Positions 15,056 through 22,051 of a DNA stretch of 25,409 nt are shown piece after piece. The translations under genes and the position numbers were made by a program. The stretch comes from Bacillota bacterium (GTDB lineage: Bacteria; Bacillota; Clostridia; Monoglobales; Firm-18): NCBI GenBank assembly GCA_023228885.1, contig JALOAJ010000032.1, positions 1 to 25,409 on the forward strand. Reading direction: 5' to 3'. Under the pieces are notes generated by a model. The model made no database searches and was not told the origin of the DNA. It worked only from the letters and a program-made list of their open reading frames with translations. The number at the start of each line of letters is the position of its first letter. Within the stretch, counting starts at the first letter, position 1.

Positions 15056-17170
15056 TTAATGCCGAAAATGCCGCATACCGGTAAAGAGCATTGCAATGCC
15101 CATCTCATCACACATTTTTATCGATTCTTCATCTCGAATTGAGCCGCCCGGCTGAATTATTGCGGTAACTCCCGCCGCTGCCGCCGCCTCCACGCAATCG
15201 GGGAAGGGGAAGAAAGCGTCGGATGCCATAACGCTGTTTTTGGATTTTTCGCCCGCATAGTTGATGGCAAGGTTTAGCGCGGTAATTCTGTTGGTTTGCC
15301 CCGGGCCAATCCCCGTAGTGGCGGAATCTTTTGCAAGCACAATGCCGTTTGATTTTGTATGTTTTACAACCTTCCACGCAAACAGCATTTCAGCAATTTC
15401 TTTTTTTGTGGGTTGTCGTTTGGTCACGGTTTTCAACTCATTCCCCAACAACTTGGTATTCAAGGTTTGAACAAGCAGCCCGCCTGTAATTTTTTTAAGC
15501 TCCGTCATGTCGTCGGTGTTTTTAATGCAAATTCCGGGCAGCTCCAATATTCTTATATTTTTCTTTTGCGAAATAATTTCTATCGCCTCTTTTGTAAATG
15601 AGGGCGCAATTACAATTTCTAAGAATATTTTGCTTATTTCGGTAGCCGTGGCTTTGTCAATTTCGCCGTTTGCGGCAACAATGCCGCCGAAAATCGAAAC
15701 AGGGTCTGCATTATATGCTTTTTGGTATGCCTCAAAAATACTGTCGCCGATTGCAACACCACATGGATTGGCGTGTTTAACCGCCACAACGCATGGTTGG
15801 TCAAACTCTTTAATAAGCGCTATTGCCGCATCGGTATCTGCTATATTATTATATGAAAGCTCTTTTCCGTGAAGCTGCTTTGCAGCCGCAAGAGAACCTT
15901 TAAAATCACCTATTTCTTTATAAAAAGCGGCGCTTTGATGCGGGTTCTCGCCATACCTCATGCTGGAAACCTTTTCAAAAGTAACGGTAAGGTTATCTCT
16001 TAAAATGCTTTGCCCAAGCTGTTTTCGCAAATAATCGGCTATAAGGGCATCGTATGCGGCGGTATGCTCAAAAACCTTGAAAGCAAGTTGCTTTTTCGTT
16101 TCAATCGTTAAATTATTGTTTTTTAGGCAGTCAATCAATTCGGCATAATCCGCAGGGTCAACCACAACCGCCACATCCTGATAATTTTTTGCCGCCGCCC
16201 GAATCATTGTCGGCCCGCCTATATCTATATTTTCAATAGCCTCGCTTAGCGTTACCCCTTCTCTTTGGATTGTTTGTTTAAAGGGATAAAGGTTAATCGC
16301 CACAATGTCGATTGTGTCTATCCCAAGCTTTGAAAGCTGGCTCATGTGTTCGGCATTATCTCTGATTGCAAGAACCCCCGCATGAATTTTAGGGTGCAAT
16401 GTTTTGACCCGCCCATCAAGACATTCCGGAAAACCTGTTATATCGGATATGTTTATAACATCAATTCCTTCTTTTTGGAGGGCGTTTGCCGTGCCGCCGG
16501 TAGATATAATTTCATAACCCAACAAAGAAAGTTCCTTGGCAAACTCACTCACGCCTGTTTTATCCGACACACTTATAAGGGCTCTTTTTTTCAATTTAAC
16601 CATTCCTTTCGATATGCTTGCAACTGCCTTAGGCAGTATTTCCCACTCCGCTTGCTCCATAACGCGCTTTTGCAATATTTCGGGGGTGTCATTCGGCAAA
16701 ACCTCAACCGCTTTTTGCATAATTATCTCGCCCCCGTCAACAACATTGTTCACATAGTGAACGGTCGCGCCGGTAACCTTAACGCCATAATCGAGCGCCG
16801 CTTTATGCACCTTTAGACCATAACAGCCATGTCCGCAAAAAGACGGTATTAAAGATGGGTGAACATTTATTATTTTTTTGGGGTACGCATTTATTATCTC
16901 GTCTCCTAAAATGCGCATAAAACCCGCAAGTACAATTAAATTAATATTATTATTTTTAAGATGCGAAAGAAGTTGTTTTTCAAAATTGTCGTTATTTTTA
17001 ATAACAACTGCGGGTATGTTATGCTTTTTTGCCCGCTCCAATGCGTAAACGCCCTCCTTGCTTGATACAACGGTTGCTATTTTCCCGTTTATTGAGCCGT
17101 TTTCAACTGCATCTATAAGGGCTTGGAGGTTTGTTCCACCGCCCGAAACCAAAACAGCAATATTTAGCAT
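15056..17170 (-). CDS. purNH: PurN-PurH fusion: GAR transformylase with AICAR transformylase/IMP cyclohydrolase
   Basis: One open frame of 704 residues carries three purine activities. Residues 1 to about 188 are PurN, which formylates GAR using 10-formyl-THF. The catalytic set is Asn102 and His104 in NVHPSLIPS, and Asp145 in VVDGGE. Residues from about 193 to 704 are a full-length PurH of about 512 residues: the IMP cyclohydrolase domain begins at KKRALISVSDKTG, and the AICAR transformylase has SMRYGENPHQ and the Lys465-His466 pair in VKHANPCG. The two genes are normally separate neighbours in this order. The joint has no stop codon and no obvious linker, and it still carries a purH-like start site (16592-16609), so separate PurH could also be made. 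ATG 17170 has GAGGGG 7 bases upstream and overlaps the purM stop by 7 bases, which suggests coupled translation. Confidence 0.93.
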   Translation of the reverse strand: MLNIAVLVSGGGTNLQALIDAVENGSINGKIATVVSSKEGVYALERAKKHNIPAVVIKNNDNFEKQLLSHLKNNNINLIVLAGFMRILGDEIINAYPKKIINVHPSLIPSFCGHGCYGLKVHKAALDYGVKVTGATVHYVNNVVDGGEIIMQKAVEVLPNDTPEILQKRVMEQAEWEILPKAVASISKGMVKLKKRALISVSDKTGVSEFAKELSLLGYEIISTGGTANALQKEGIDVINISDITGFPECLDGRVKTLHPKIHAGVLAIRDNAEHMSQLSKLGIDTIDIVAINLYPFKQTIQREGVTLSEAIENIDIGGPTMIRAAAKNYQDVAVVVDPADYAELIDCLKNNNLTIETKKQLAFKVFEHTAAYDALIADYLRKQLGQSILRDNLTVTFEKVSSMRYGENPHQSAAFYKEIGDFKGSLAAAKQLHGKELSYNNIADTDAAIALIKEFDQPCVVAVKHANPCGVAIGDSIFEAYQKAYNADPVSIFGGIVAANGEIDKATATEISKIFLEIVIAPSFTKEAIEIISQKKNIRILELPGICIKNTDDMTELKKITGGLLVQTLNTKLLGNELKTVTKRQPTKKEIAEMLFAWKVVKHTKSNGIVLAKDSATTGIGPGQTNRITALNLAINYAGEKSKNSVMASDAFFPFPDCVEAAAAAGVTAIIQPGGSIRDEESIKMCDEMGIAMLFTGMRHFRH
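16592..16609 (-). promoter_or_regulatory. Apparent internal ribosome-binding site at the PurH boundary of the fusion
   Basis: AAAGGA (16609-16604 on the minus strand) lies 9 bases before an in-frame TTG at 16594-16592. Translation from that TTG would give MKKRALISVSDKTG, the usual N-terminus of a stand-alone PurH. An ATG (16603-16601) directly follows the AAAGGA. TTG starts are common in this window, so this site may still start a second, shorter product. That is inference; the match could be a relic of the former gene boundary. Confidence 0.45.
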
Positions 17171-18195
17171 ATTTCAACCCCTCGATTGCCTTCTTTTAGT
17201 TCGCCTATTATATATGCGCTGTCGCCGCAATTTTTAATATGTGCGCAAATTTGCTCCGCATCGTCTTTTGAAACCGCAAGCGCCATGCCCACCCCCATGT
17301 TAAATGTGGCAAACATATCTTGGCGCGGCACCGCCCCTTCGCTTTCTATAATGTCAAAAATGGGGGGGATGTAAAAAGAATCCGGCTGAATTTCCGCCTT
17401 TAAGTTTAAGGGGAGCATTCGCGGAATGTTTTCGTAAAAGCCGCCCCCTGTTATGTGGGAGATTGCCTTTATTTCAAAGTTTTCGATTAGCGACAGCACC
17501 GTTTTAACATAAATTTTTGTTGGCGTTAAAAGCTCCTCGCCCAAAGTGCAGCCTAAATCATCAAGGTGCATATTCAGCCTGCCCGAACCGTTGTCTATAT
17601 TAAAGATTTTTCTAAGCAGCGAATAGCCGTTGCTATGAACGCCGGACGAACCGATACCTATAAGTACATCGCCGCTTTTAAGATTTGAGCCGTCTATTAT
17701 TTTACTTTTTTCAACGGCGCCCAGCGCAAACCCGGCCATGTCATAATCGTCATTGCCGTAAAACCCCGGCATTTCGGCAGTTTCGCCCCCAACCAACGCG
17801 CAACCCGCTTTAATACAGCCATTTGAAACACCCTTTACAATATCTGCAACCTTTTCGGGAATGTTTTTTCCCACTGCAATATAATCTAAAAATATCAGAG
17901 GCTCTGCACCGCTGCATATAATATCATTTACGCACATGGCAACACAATCTTCTCCGATTGTATCATGTTTATCCATAAGTATGGCAATTTTTAGCTTTGT
18001 TCCAACTCCGTCGGTGCCGGAAACCAATACCGGCTTTTTAAACTTTTCTACATTTAGCTCGAATAAACCGTTAAAGCCGCCTATGCCGGATAAAACGCCT
18101 TTGGTCATTGTTTTTGCAACATATTGCCGCATAAGCGAAACTGCCTTGTAACCCGCCTCTATGTCAACGCCTGCCGATTTATAGCTTTTGTTCAT
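17164..18195 (-). CDS. purM: Phosphoribosylformylglycinamidine cyclo-ligase (AIR synthase, PurM)
   Basis: PurM closes the imidazole ring of FGAM with ATP to give AIR, the fifth step of the pathway. The start is set at ATG 18195 (343 residues, normal length), because GGAGGT (18200-18205) lies 4 bases upstream and the protein then begins with the typical YKSAGVDIEAGYKAV segment. A longer reading from 18309 would overlap purF by 86 bases and add a tail unlike the family. Recognisable segments are SGTDGVGTKLKIA, the GEDCVAMCVNDI metal-binding region, ALVGGETAEMPGFY, LIGIGSSGVHSNGYSL and ISHITGGGFYENIPRML. It overlaps the start of the purN-purH fusion by 7 bases and follows purF by 28 bases. Confidence 0.97.
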   Translation of the reverse strand: MNKSYKSAGVDIEAGYKAVSLMRQYVAKTMTKGVLSGIGGFNGLFELNVEKFKKPVLVSGTDGVGTKLKIAILMDKHDTIGEDCVAMCVNDIICSGAEPLIFLDYIAVGKNIPEKVADIVKGVSNGCIKAGCALVGGETAEMPGFYGNDDYDMAGFALGAVEKSKIIDGSNLKSGDVLIGIGSSGVHSNGYSLLRKIFNIDNGSGRLNMHLDDLGCTLGEELLTPTKIYVKTVLSLIENFEIKAISHITGGGFYENIPRMLPLNLKAEIQPDSFYIPPIFDIIESEGAVPRQDMFATFNMGVGMALAVSKDDAEQICAHIKNCGDSAYIIGELKEGNRGVEIC

Positions 18196-18223
18196 ACTGA
18201 CCTCCGTTTTTGTTTTGCGCAAT

Positions 18224-19618
18224 TTATTTTTTATTAAAGGGAACCTCCATGGGATATTTGCCGGTAAAGCAAGCGGCGCAAAAATCGCAGTTTTCTTTAC
18301 CCTTGCCAAGCATTTTTGTCAGCCCCTCTATGCTCAAAAAGCCAATGCTGTCCGCACCAATCATTTTGCAAATTTCATCGGTATTGTAAAACGCCGATAT
18401 AAGCGACTTTTGTGACGGAATGTCCGTCCCGAAATAGCAAGGGTAAATAAAAGGCGGGCAACCTATCCGCAAATGCACTTCTTTTGCCCCGGCATCTCTG
18501 ATTGTTTGCACAATTCTTTTGGATGTTGTGCCTCGGATAACCGAGTCGTCAACCATTATAACACGCTTTCCTTTTACCGTTTCTTTTAAGGCGTTTAGTT
18601 TAATCTTTACCGCCCTGACGCGCTGTTGCTGTGTCGGCTGAATAAAGGTTCGTCCGATATATCTGTTTTTTATAAGACCTACCCCATACGGAATGCCGCT
18701 TTTTTCCGCATAGCCTATTGCCGCATCTGTGCCCGAATCGGGAACAGGCATTACCACATCCGCATCAACCGGGCATTCCTCCGCAAGCAGATTTCCCGCG
18801 CGGCGGCGAGTTCCGTACACGCTTATATTGTCGATAACGCTGTCGGGGCGTGCAAAGTAAATATACTCAAAAATACAAATTTTGTTTTGCCCCTTGCATT
18901 GCCGCTCATCGCTTCGGACACCGTCTTTATCAACGCACAAAACCTCGCCCGGCTTTATGTCGCGTATCAATTCCGCATCAACCGCATCAAGCGCGCAAGT
19001 TTCGGATGCAAAGATGTATGAATGGTCTGTCTTTCCGAATGCCAACGGGCGCAAACCCCAAGGGTCACGCGCCGCAATAAGCTTTCGGGGGCTCATAACC
19101 ACAAGCGAATACGAACCTTTCAAATACGGCAGGCTTCGTGCAACCGCCTCCTCGATACTATGGCATTGAATTCGCTCCCTGGCAATGATATATGCAATAA
19201 CCTCCGAATCGCTTGTCGTTTGAAATATTGCGCCGCTGTCTTCAAATTTACTTCGCAAATCCGCAACATTAACAATGCTGCCGTTGTGCGCAACCGTCAG
19301 GTTACCTTTTTTATATTTTGTAACAAGCGGTTGGGCGTTTTCACGCAAACCGCTGTCTTTAGCAGGGTATCTAACATGCCCAACACCCATTGTGCCTTTT
19401 AGGCGGTCTAAAATTTTGTCGTTAAAAACCTCCGGCACAAGCCCTGTGTCTTTGTGATAAGCTATTTCCCCGTCATTGTTTACCGCAATGCCGCAGCTTT
19501 CCTGCCCTCGGTGCTGTAAGGCATACAGCCCGTAGTATGTGATGTGTGCCGCATCGTCATGGCCGCCGGTGTTATAAACCCCAAACACTCCGCATTCTTC
19601 TCTTAATTTGCCTGTCAT
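18224..19618 (-). CDS. purF: Amidophosphoribosyltransferase (PurF)
   Basis: PurF commits PRPP to purine synthesis by making phosphoribosylamine from PRPP and glutamine. The 464-residue protein has a class II glutaminase domain whose nucleophile is Cys9 (REECGVFGVYN). The short stretch before it is a propeptide expected to be cut off, as in the Bacillus enzyme. The C-terminal phosphoribosyltransferase domain has the PRPP loop VIMVDDSVIRGTT. Cysteines in ICIFEYIYFARPDS, in IYPCYFG and in the final CDFCAACFTGKYP fit the ligands of the 4Fe-4S cluster of the Bacillus-type enzyme, which makes it oxygen-sensitive. The ATG at 19618 has GAGG about 12 bases upstream, further than usual, so start efficiency may be lower. 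purC lies 25 bases upstream. Confidence 0.97.
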   Translation of the reverse strand: MTGKLREECGVFGVYNTGGHDDAAHITYYGLYALQHRGQESCGIAVNNDGEIAYHKDTGLVPEVFNDKILDRLKGTMGVGHVRYPAKDSGLRENAQPLVTKYKKGNLTVAHNGSIVNVADLRSKFEDSGAIFQTTSDSEVIAYIIARERIQCHSIEEAVARSLPYLKGSYSLVVMSPRKLIAARDPWGLRPLAFGKTDHSYIFASETCALDAVDAELIRDIKPGEVLCVDKDGVRSDERQCKGQNKICIFEYIYFARPDSVIDNISVYGTRRRAGNLLAEECPVDADVVMPVPDSGTDAAIGYAEKSGIPYGVGLIKNRYIGRTFIQPTQQQRVRAVKIKLNALKETVKGKRVIMVDDSVIRGTTSKRIVQTIRDAGAKEVHLRIGCPPFIYPCYFGTDIPSQKSLISAFYNTDEICKMIGADSIGFLSIEGLTKMLGKGKENCDFCAACFTGKYPMEVPFNKK

Positions 19619-19643
19619 TTTAATTTTTCGCCTCTAATCTTTT

Positions 19644-20351
19644 TTATTCACCCAAAAGTCTGCTCATAAACTCTATATATGCCCCTTCAACATTGCCGAG
19701 GTCACGCCTGAACCTGTCTTTATCAAGTTTTTCGTTGGTGTCTTTATCCCAAAAACGACAAGTATCGGGCGAAATTTCGTCAGCAAGTATGATTTCGTTT
19801 TTAAACTTGCCAAATTCAAGCTTAAAATCAATTAACTTTATGCCTATACCCAAAAGATAGCCGGTTAAAAATTCGTTTACCATAAATGCCATTCGATTGA
19901 TTTTATCAAGCTCATCACGAGTTGCAAGCCGCAACGCAATGGCATGATAATCGTTAATTAAAGGGTCGCCCAATGAATCATTTTTAAATGAATATTCAAG
20001 AGTTGAAATTGCAAGCTGTGTGCCCTCGTCAACTCCATAGCGTTTTGAAAAGCTGCCCGCCGCAACATTTCGTATAATTACCTCAAGCGGAACGATTTCA
20101 ACATTTTTTACAACCGTTTCCCTGTCGGATAACTCTTTGACAAAATGCGTTTGAACGCCTATTTGTTCAAGTCTTTGGAAAAAGTGATTTGAAACTTTGT
20201 TATTTATCGCCCCCTTACCCGCGATTGTTCCCCTTTTTTTGCCGTCGAATGCAGTTGCATCATCTTTATACTGCACTATGACAAAATCAGGGTTGTCCGT
20301 TTTAAAAACCTTTTTTGCCTTTCCTTCATACATTTGAACAGTTTTTTTCAT
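19644..20351 (-). CDS. purC: SAICAR synthase (PurC)
   Basis: PurC joins aspartate to CAIR with ATP to give SAICAR. The 235-residue length is normal for the bacterial enzyme. Recognisable parts are the opening YEGKAKKVF loop, KDDATAFDGKKRGTIAGKG (nucleotide binding), VPLEVIIRNVAAGSFSKRYG, LIDFKLEFGK and LADEISPDTCRFWD. The ATG overlaps the purE stop in an ATGA, and GAGGT (20361-20365) lies 9 bases upstream inside purE, so the two genes are probably translated in a coupled way. purF follows after 25 bases. Confidence 0.97.
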   Translation of the reverse strand: MKKTVQMYEGKAKKVFKTDNPDFVIVQYKDDATAFDGKKRGTIAGKGAINNKVSNHFFQRLEQIGVQTHFVKELSDRETVVKNVEIVPLEVIIRNVAAGSFSKRYGVDEGTQLAISTLEYSFKNDSLGDPLINDYHAIALRLATRDELDKINRMAFMVNEFLTGYLLGIGIKLIDFKLEFGKFKNEIILADEISPDTCRFWDKDTNEKLDKDRFRRDLGNVEGAYIEFMSRLLGE

Positions 20352-20842
20352 ATTTTTTCAACCTCTGCTTTTATTAGTTTATCTTTAGCCGCAACTTCGC
20401 TTTCCATAGCGGCCTTGTGGTTATATAACGCGGCGGCAAGGGATTTATCCGATAGAGCAAGCATTTGCACCGCAAGCAACGCCGCATTTTCCGCACCGTC
20501 AATGGCAACGGTTGCGACAGGTATTCCTTTGGGCATTTGAACAACAGACAAAAGCGAATCCAAACCGTCTAATGTAGACGATTTTATCGGCAGCCCGACA
20601 ACCGGAATAATTGTGTTTGCCGCAATAACCCCTGCCAAATGCGCCGCTTTCCCGGCGGCGGCAATTATAACGCCAAACCCTTTGGTATGCGCGCTTTGCG
20701 CAAACTGCTCCGCTCGCTTTGGCGTGCGGTGTGCGGAAATTACGAAAACTTCAAATTCGATATTAAAATCCTTTAAAATTTTTAAACCTTTTTTTATCAC
20801 GGGGAAATCCGAATCGCTCCCCATTACAACAGCAACTTTCAA
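20348..20842 (-). CDS. purE: N5-carboxyaminoimidazole ribonucleotide mutase (PurE)
   Basis: PurE converts N5-CAIR to CAIR. Class I signatures are MGSDSDFPV, the ISAHRTP loop with catalytic His38, AAAGKAAHLAGVIAA, and VVGLPIKSSTLDGLDSLLSVVQMPKG. The start is TTG 20842 (164 residues, normal length): GGAGGT (20848-20853) lies 5 bases upstream and the protein then starts directly at KVAVVMGSD. An ATG at 20863 would add seven residues, has no ribosome-binding site, and would put the strong one inside the gene. purK, the partner of class I PurE, is not in the window and may lie elsewhere. The gene follows the transporter gene by 26 bases and overlaps purC by 4. Confidence 0.96.
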   Translation of the reverse strand: MKVAVVMGSDSDFPVIKKGLKILKDFNIEFEVFVISAHRTPKRAEQFAQSAHTKGFGVIIAAAGKAAHLAGVIAANTIIPVVGLPIKSSTLDGLDSLLSVVQMPKGIPVATVAIDGAENAALLAVQMLALSDKSLAAALYNHKAAMESEVAAKDKLIKAEVEKI

Positions 20843-20868
20843 AATAGACCTCCATTTCTCCATTTTTA

Positions 20869-21810
20869 TTATGGCAAGAAATAATGCACTATGCGCAAGA
20901 TAATCGGCATAGTAACCAAGCTTGCAACGGTTGTTACGAAAACCGCCTCCGAGGCGTATTTATAATTGCCCCCAACTTCGTTGGCGGAAATTGCAACAAT
21001 TGTCATAACCGGCATTGATATTTGCAACACAACAACGCTTATCGCAATCGTGCTAAGCCCGAATGAATATATGTTTGTAAGCACGAATGCAACAACGATT
21101 GGAACAATAAGCATTTTTATAATTATCGCAACATAGATAGAAAGTTTTTTATATGTTTTGCTAATGTCCACAGACGCCATTGTTGTGCCAATAAACGCAA
21201 GGGATAAATAAACGGTTGTTTTGCCCAATTCTTCAAGGGGTTCAAATATAACGGGCGATATGTAAAACCTTGTGAAAAATGCAACTACTCCAAGCACAAT
21301 CGCAATAGAGTTTTGGTTGATGATATTTCGGTATCTTTCTTTTTTTGAAAGAGAGCTTTTATAGTCAATGCTGGCAAAGCCGATAGTCCAGAATGTAATA
21401 TCGTTTACAACATGGTAAAATGCCCCATAGAAAATTCCGATAGCGCCAAAAACTGCCTTAAACAACGGATATGCCAAAAAGGCAACATTTCCAAACGACA
21501 TAATCGCAACTTGAACGCCTTTTGTTTTTTCGTCAAGCTGTGCAACGCGGACATATGTTTTTGCTATTGCAACAAGAAAAAGAATAACCGCCAAAGCTAT
21601 TAAAACTATGGCAACCGCTTCTTTTACAAGGGTCTTTTCATACTCAAGCGATGCAATTGATGTAAATATCATCAGCGGTGCGGTAACTTTTATAATAAAC
21701 CTTGAAAGCCCGTCACGCACTTTGTCGTCCAGCCAGCCAAGCTTAGTCGCAGTAAAGCTAACCGCTATAATAATTGCAAACATTATTACCTTATCAATCA
21801 TTATGTCCAA
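20869..21810 (-). CDS. AEC-family membrane transporter (auxin efflux carrier fold)
   Basis: This 313-residue, strongly hydrophobic protein has about ten predicted membrane helices in two halves, the layout of the AEC/MleP/YfdV family. The SFGNVAFLAYPLF segment near residue 105 and a second conserved segment near ISMPVMTIVAISANE around residue 270 fit that family. Known members carry small organic acids such as malate, or other anions; the substrate here cannot be read from the sequence. The start is TTG 21810, with GAGGA 6 bases upstream; an ATG three codons later would be too far from it. It is the first gene of the purine unit, with 26 bases to purE. Purine precursors, or lactate given ldh at the other end of the unit, are possible cargo, but this is speculation. 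Confidence 0.88.
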   Translation of the reverse strand: MDIMIDKVIMFAIIIAVSFTATKLGWLDDKVRDGLSRFIIKVTAPLMIFTSIASLEYEKTLVKEAVAIVLIALAVILFLVAIAKTYVRVAQLDEKTKGVQVAIMSFGNVAFLAYPLFKAVFGAIGIFYGAFYHVVNDITFWTIGFASIDYKSSLSKKERYRNIINQNSIAIVLGVVAFFTRFYISPVIFEPLEELGKTTVYLSLAFIGTTMASVDISKTYKKLSIYVAIIIKMLIVPIVVAFVLTNIYSFGLSTIAISVVVLQISMPVMTIVAISANEVGGNYKYASEAVFVTTVASLVTMPIILRIVHYFLP

Positions 21811-21903
21811 TTAAAATCCTCATTTCATAGCACCAAATAAGCCGTTTTTAAAACTTTTGCGCCTATCGGTTGTTTTTTTCGTGTCGTTTTTGAAACAAAT
21901 TTT

Positions 21904-21932
21904 ATTCTATCACAAATTTGTCGAATTTACAA
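21904..21932 (-). promoter_or_regulatory. Promoter of the transporter-purine-ldh unit with a palindrome in its spacer
   Basis: On the minus strand TTGTAA (21932-21927), a 17-base spacer and TAGAAT (21909-21904), with TG one base before the -10 box, predict a start near 21897 and a leader of about 86 bases. The spacer contains the perfect 10-base palindrome ACAAATTTGT (21912-21921), a possible operator. A 9-base inverted repeat, TTGCGCCTA (21857-21865) and TAGGCGCAA (21962-21970), brackets the promoter. I found no match to the Bacillus PurR box or to a purine riboswitch core in the leader. Confidence 0.6.
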
Positions 21933-21975
21933 TATTTTTTTGCCAATACTGTTTTAATTTTTAGGCGCAACAATT

Positions 21976-22011
21976 AAAAAGCAGCGCACATAATTTTAGA
22001 GCGCTGCTTTT
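21976..22011 (-). terminator. Intrinsic terminator after the surface-protein gene
   Basis: AAAAGCAGCGC and GCGCTGCTTTT form a perfect 11-base stem (22001-22011 with 21977-21987) around a 13-base loop. On the minus strand it ends in five T (21980-21976). It lies about 40 bases after the stop at 22052 and separates that gene from the purine promoter. The shape also works on the plus strand, with further T-runs after it. Confidence 0.85.
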
Positions 22012-22051
22012 GTTGGTTTTTACCGTAGGTGTAATGGGGTATTTAGTCTTT

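Noticed and set aside
16346..16816. 156-codon plus-strand open frame inside the purN-purH gene
   Set aside because: It is a shadow of a highly conserved coding region on the other strand and its translation shows no recognisable domain.
18196..18309. Longer purM reading from 18309
   Set aside because: It overlaps purF by 86 bases, adds a 38-residue tail unlike the family, and ignores the GGAGGT directly before ATG 18195.
20843..20863. ATG start for purE seven codons upstream
   Set aside because: No ribosome-binding site precedes it, while GGAGGT inside this stretch points to TTG 20842 and the normal N-terminus.
21811..21897. Purine riboswitch or PurR box in the leader of the purine unit
   Set aside because: The 86-base leader shows no three-helix purine aptamer pattern and no match to the Bacillus PurR box.
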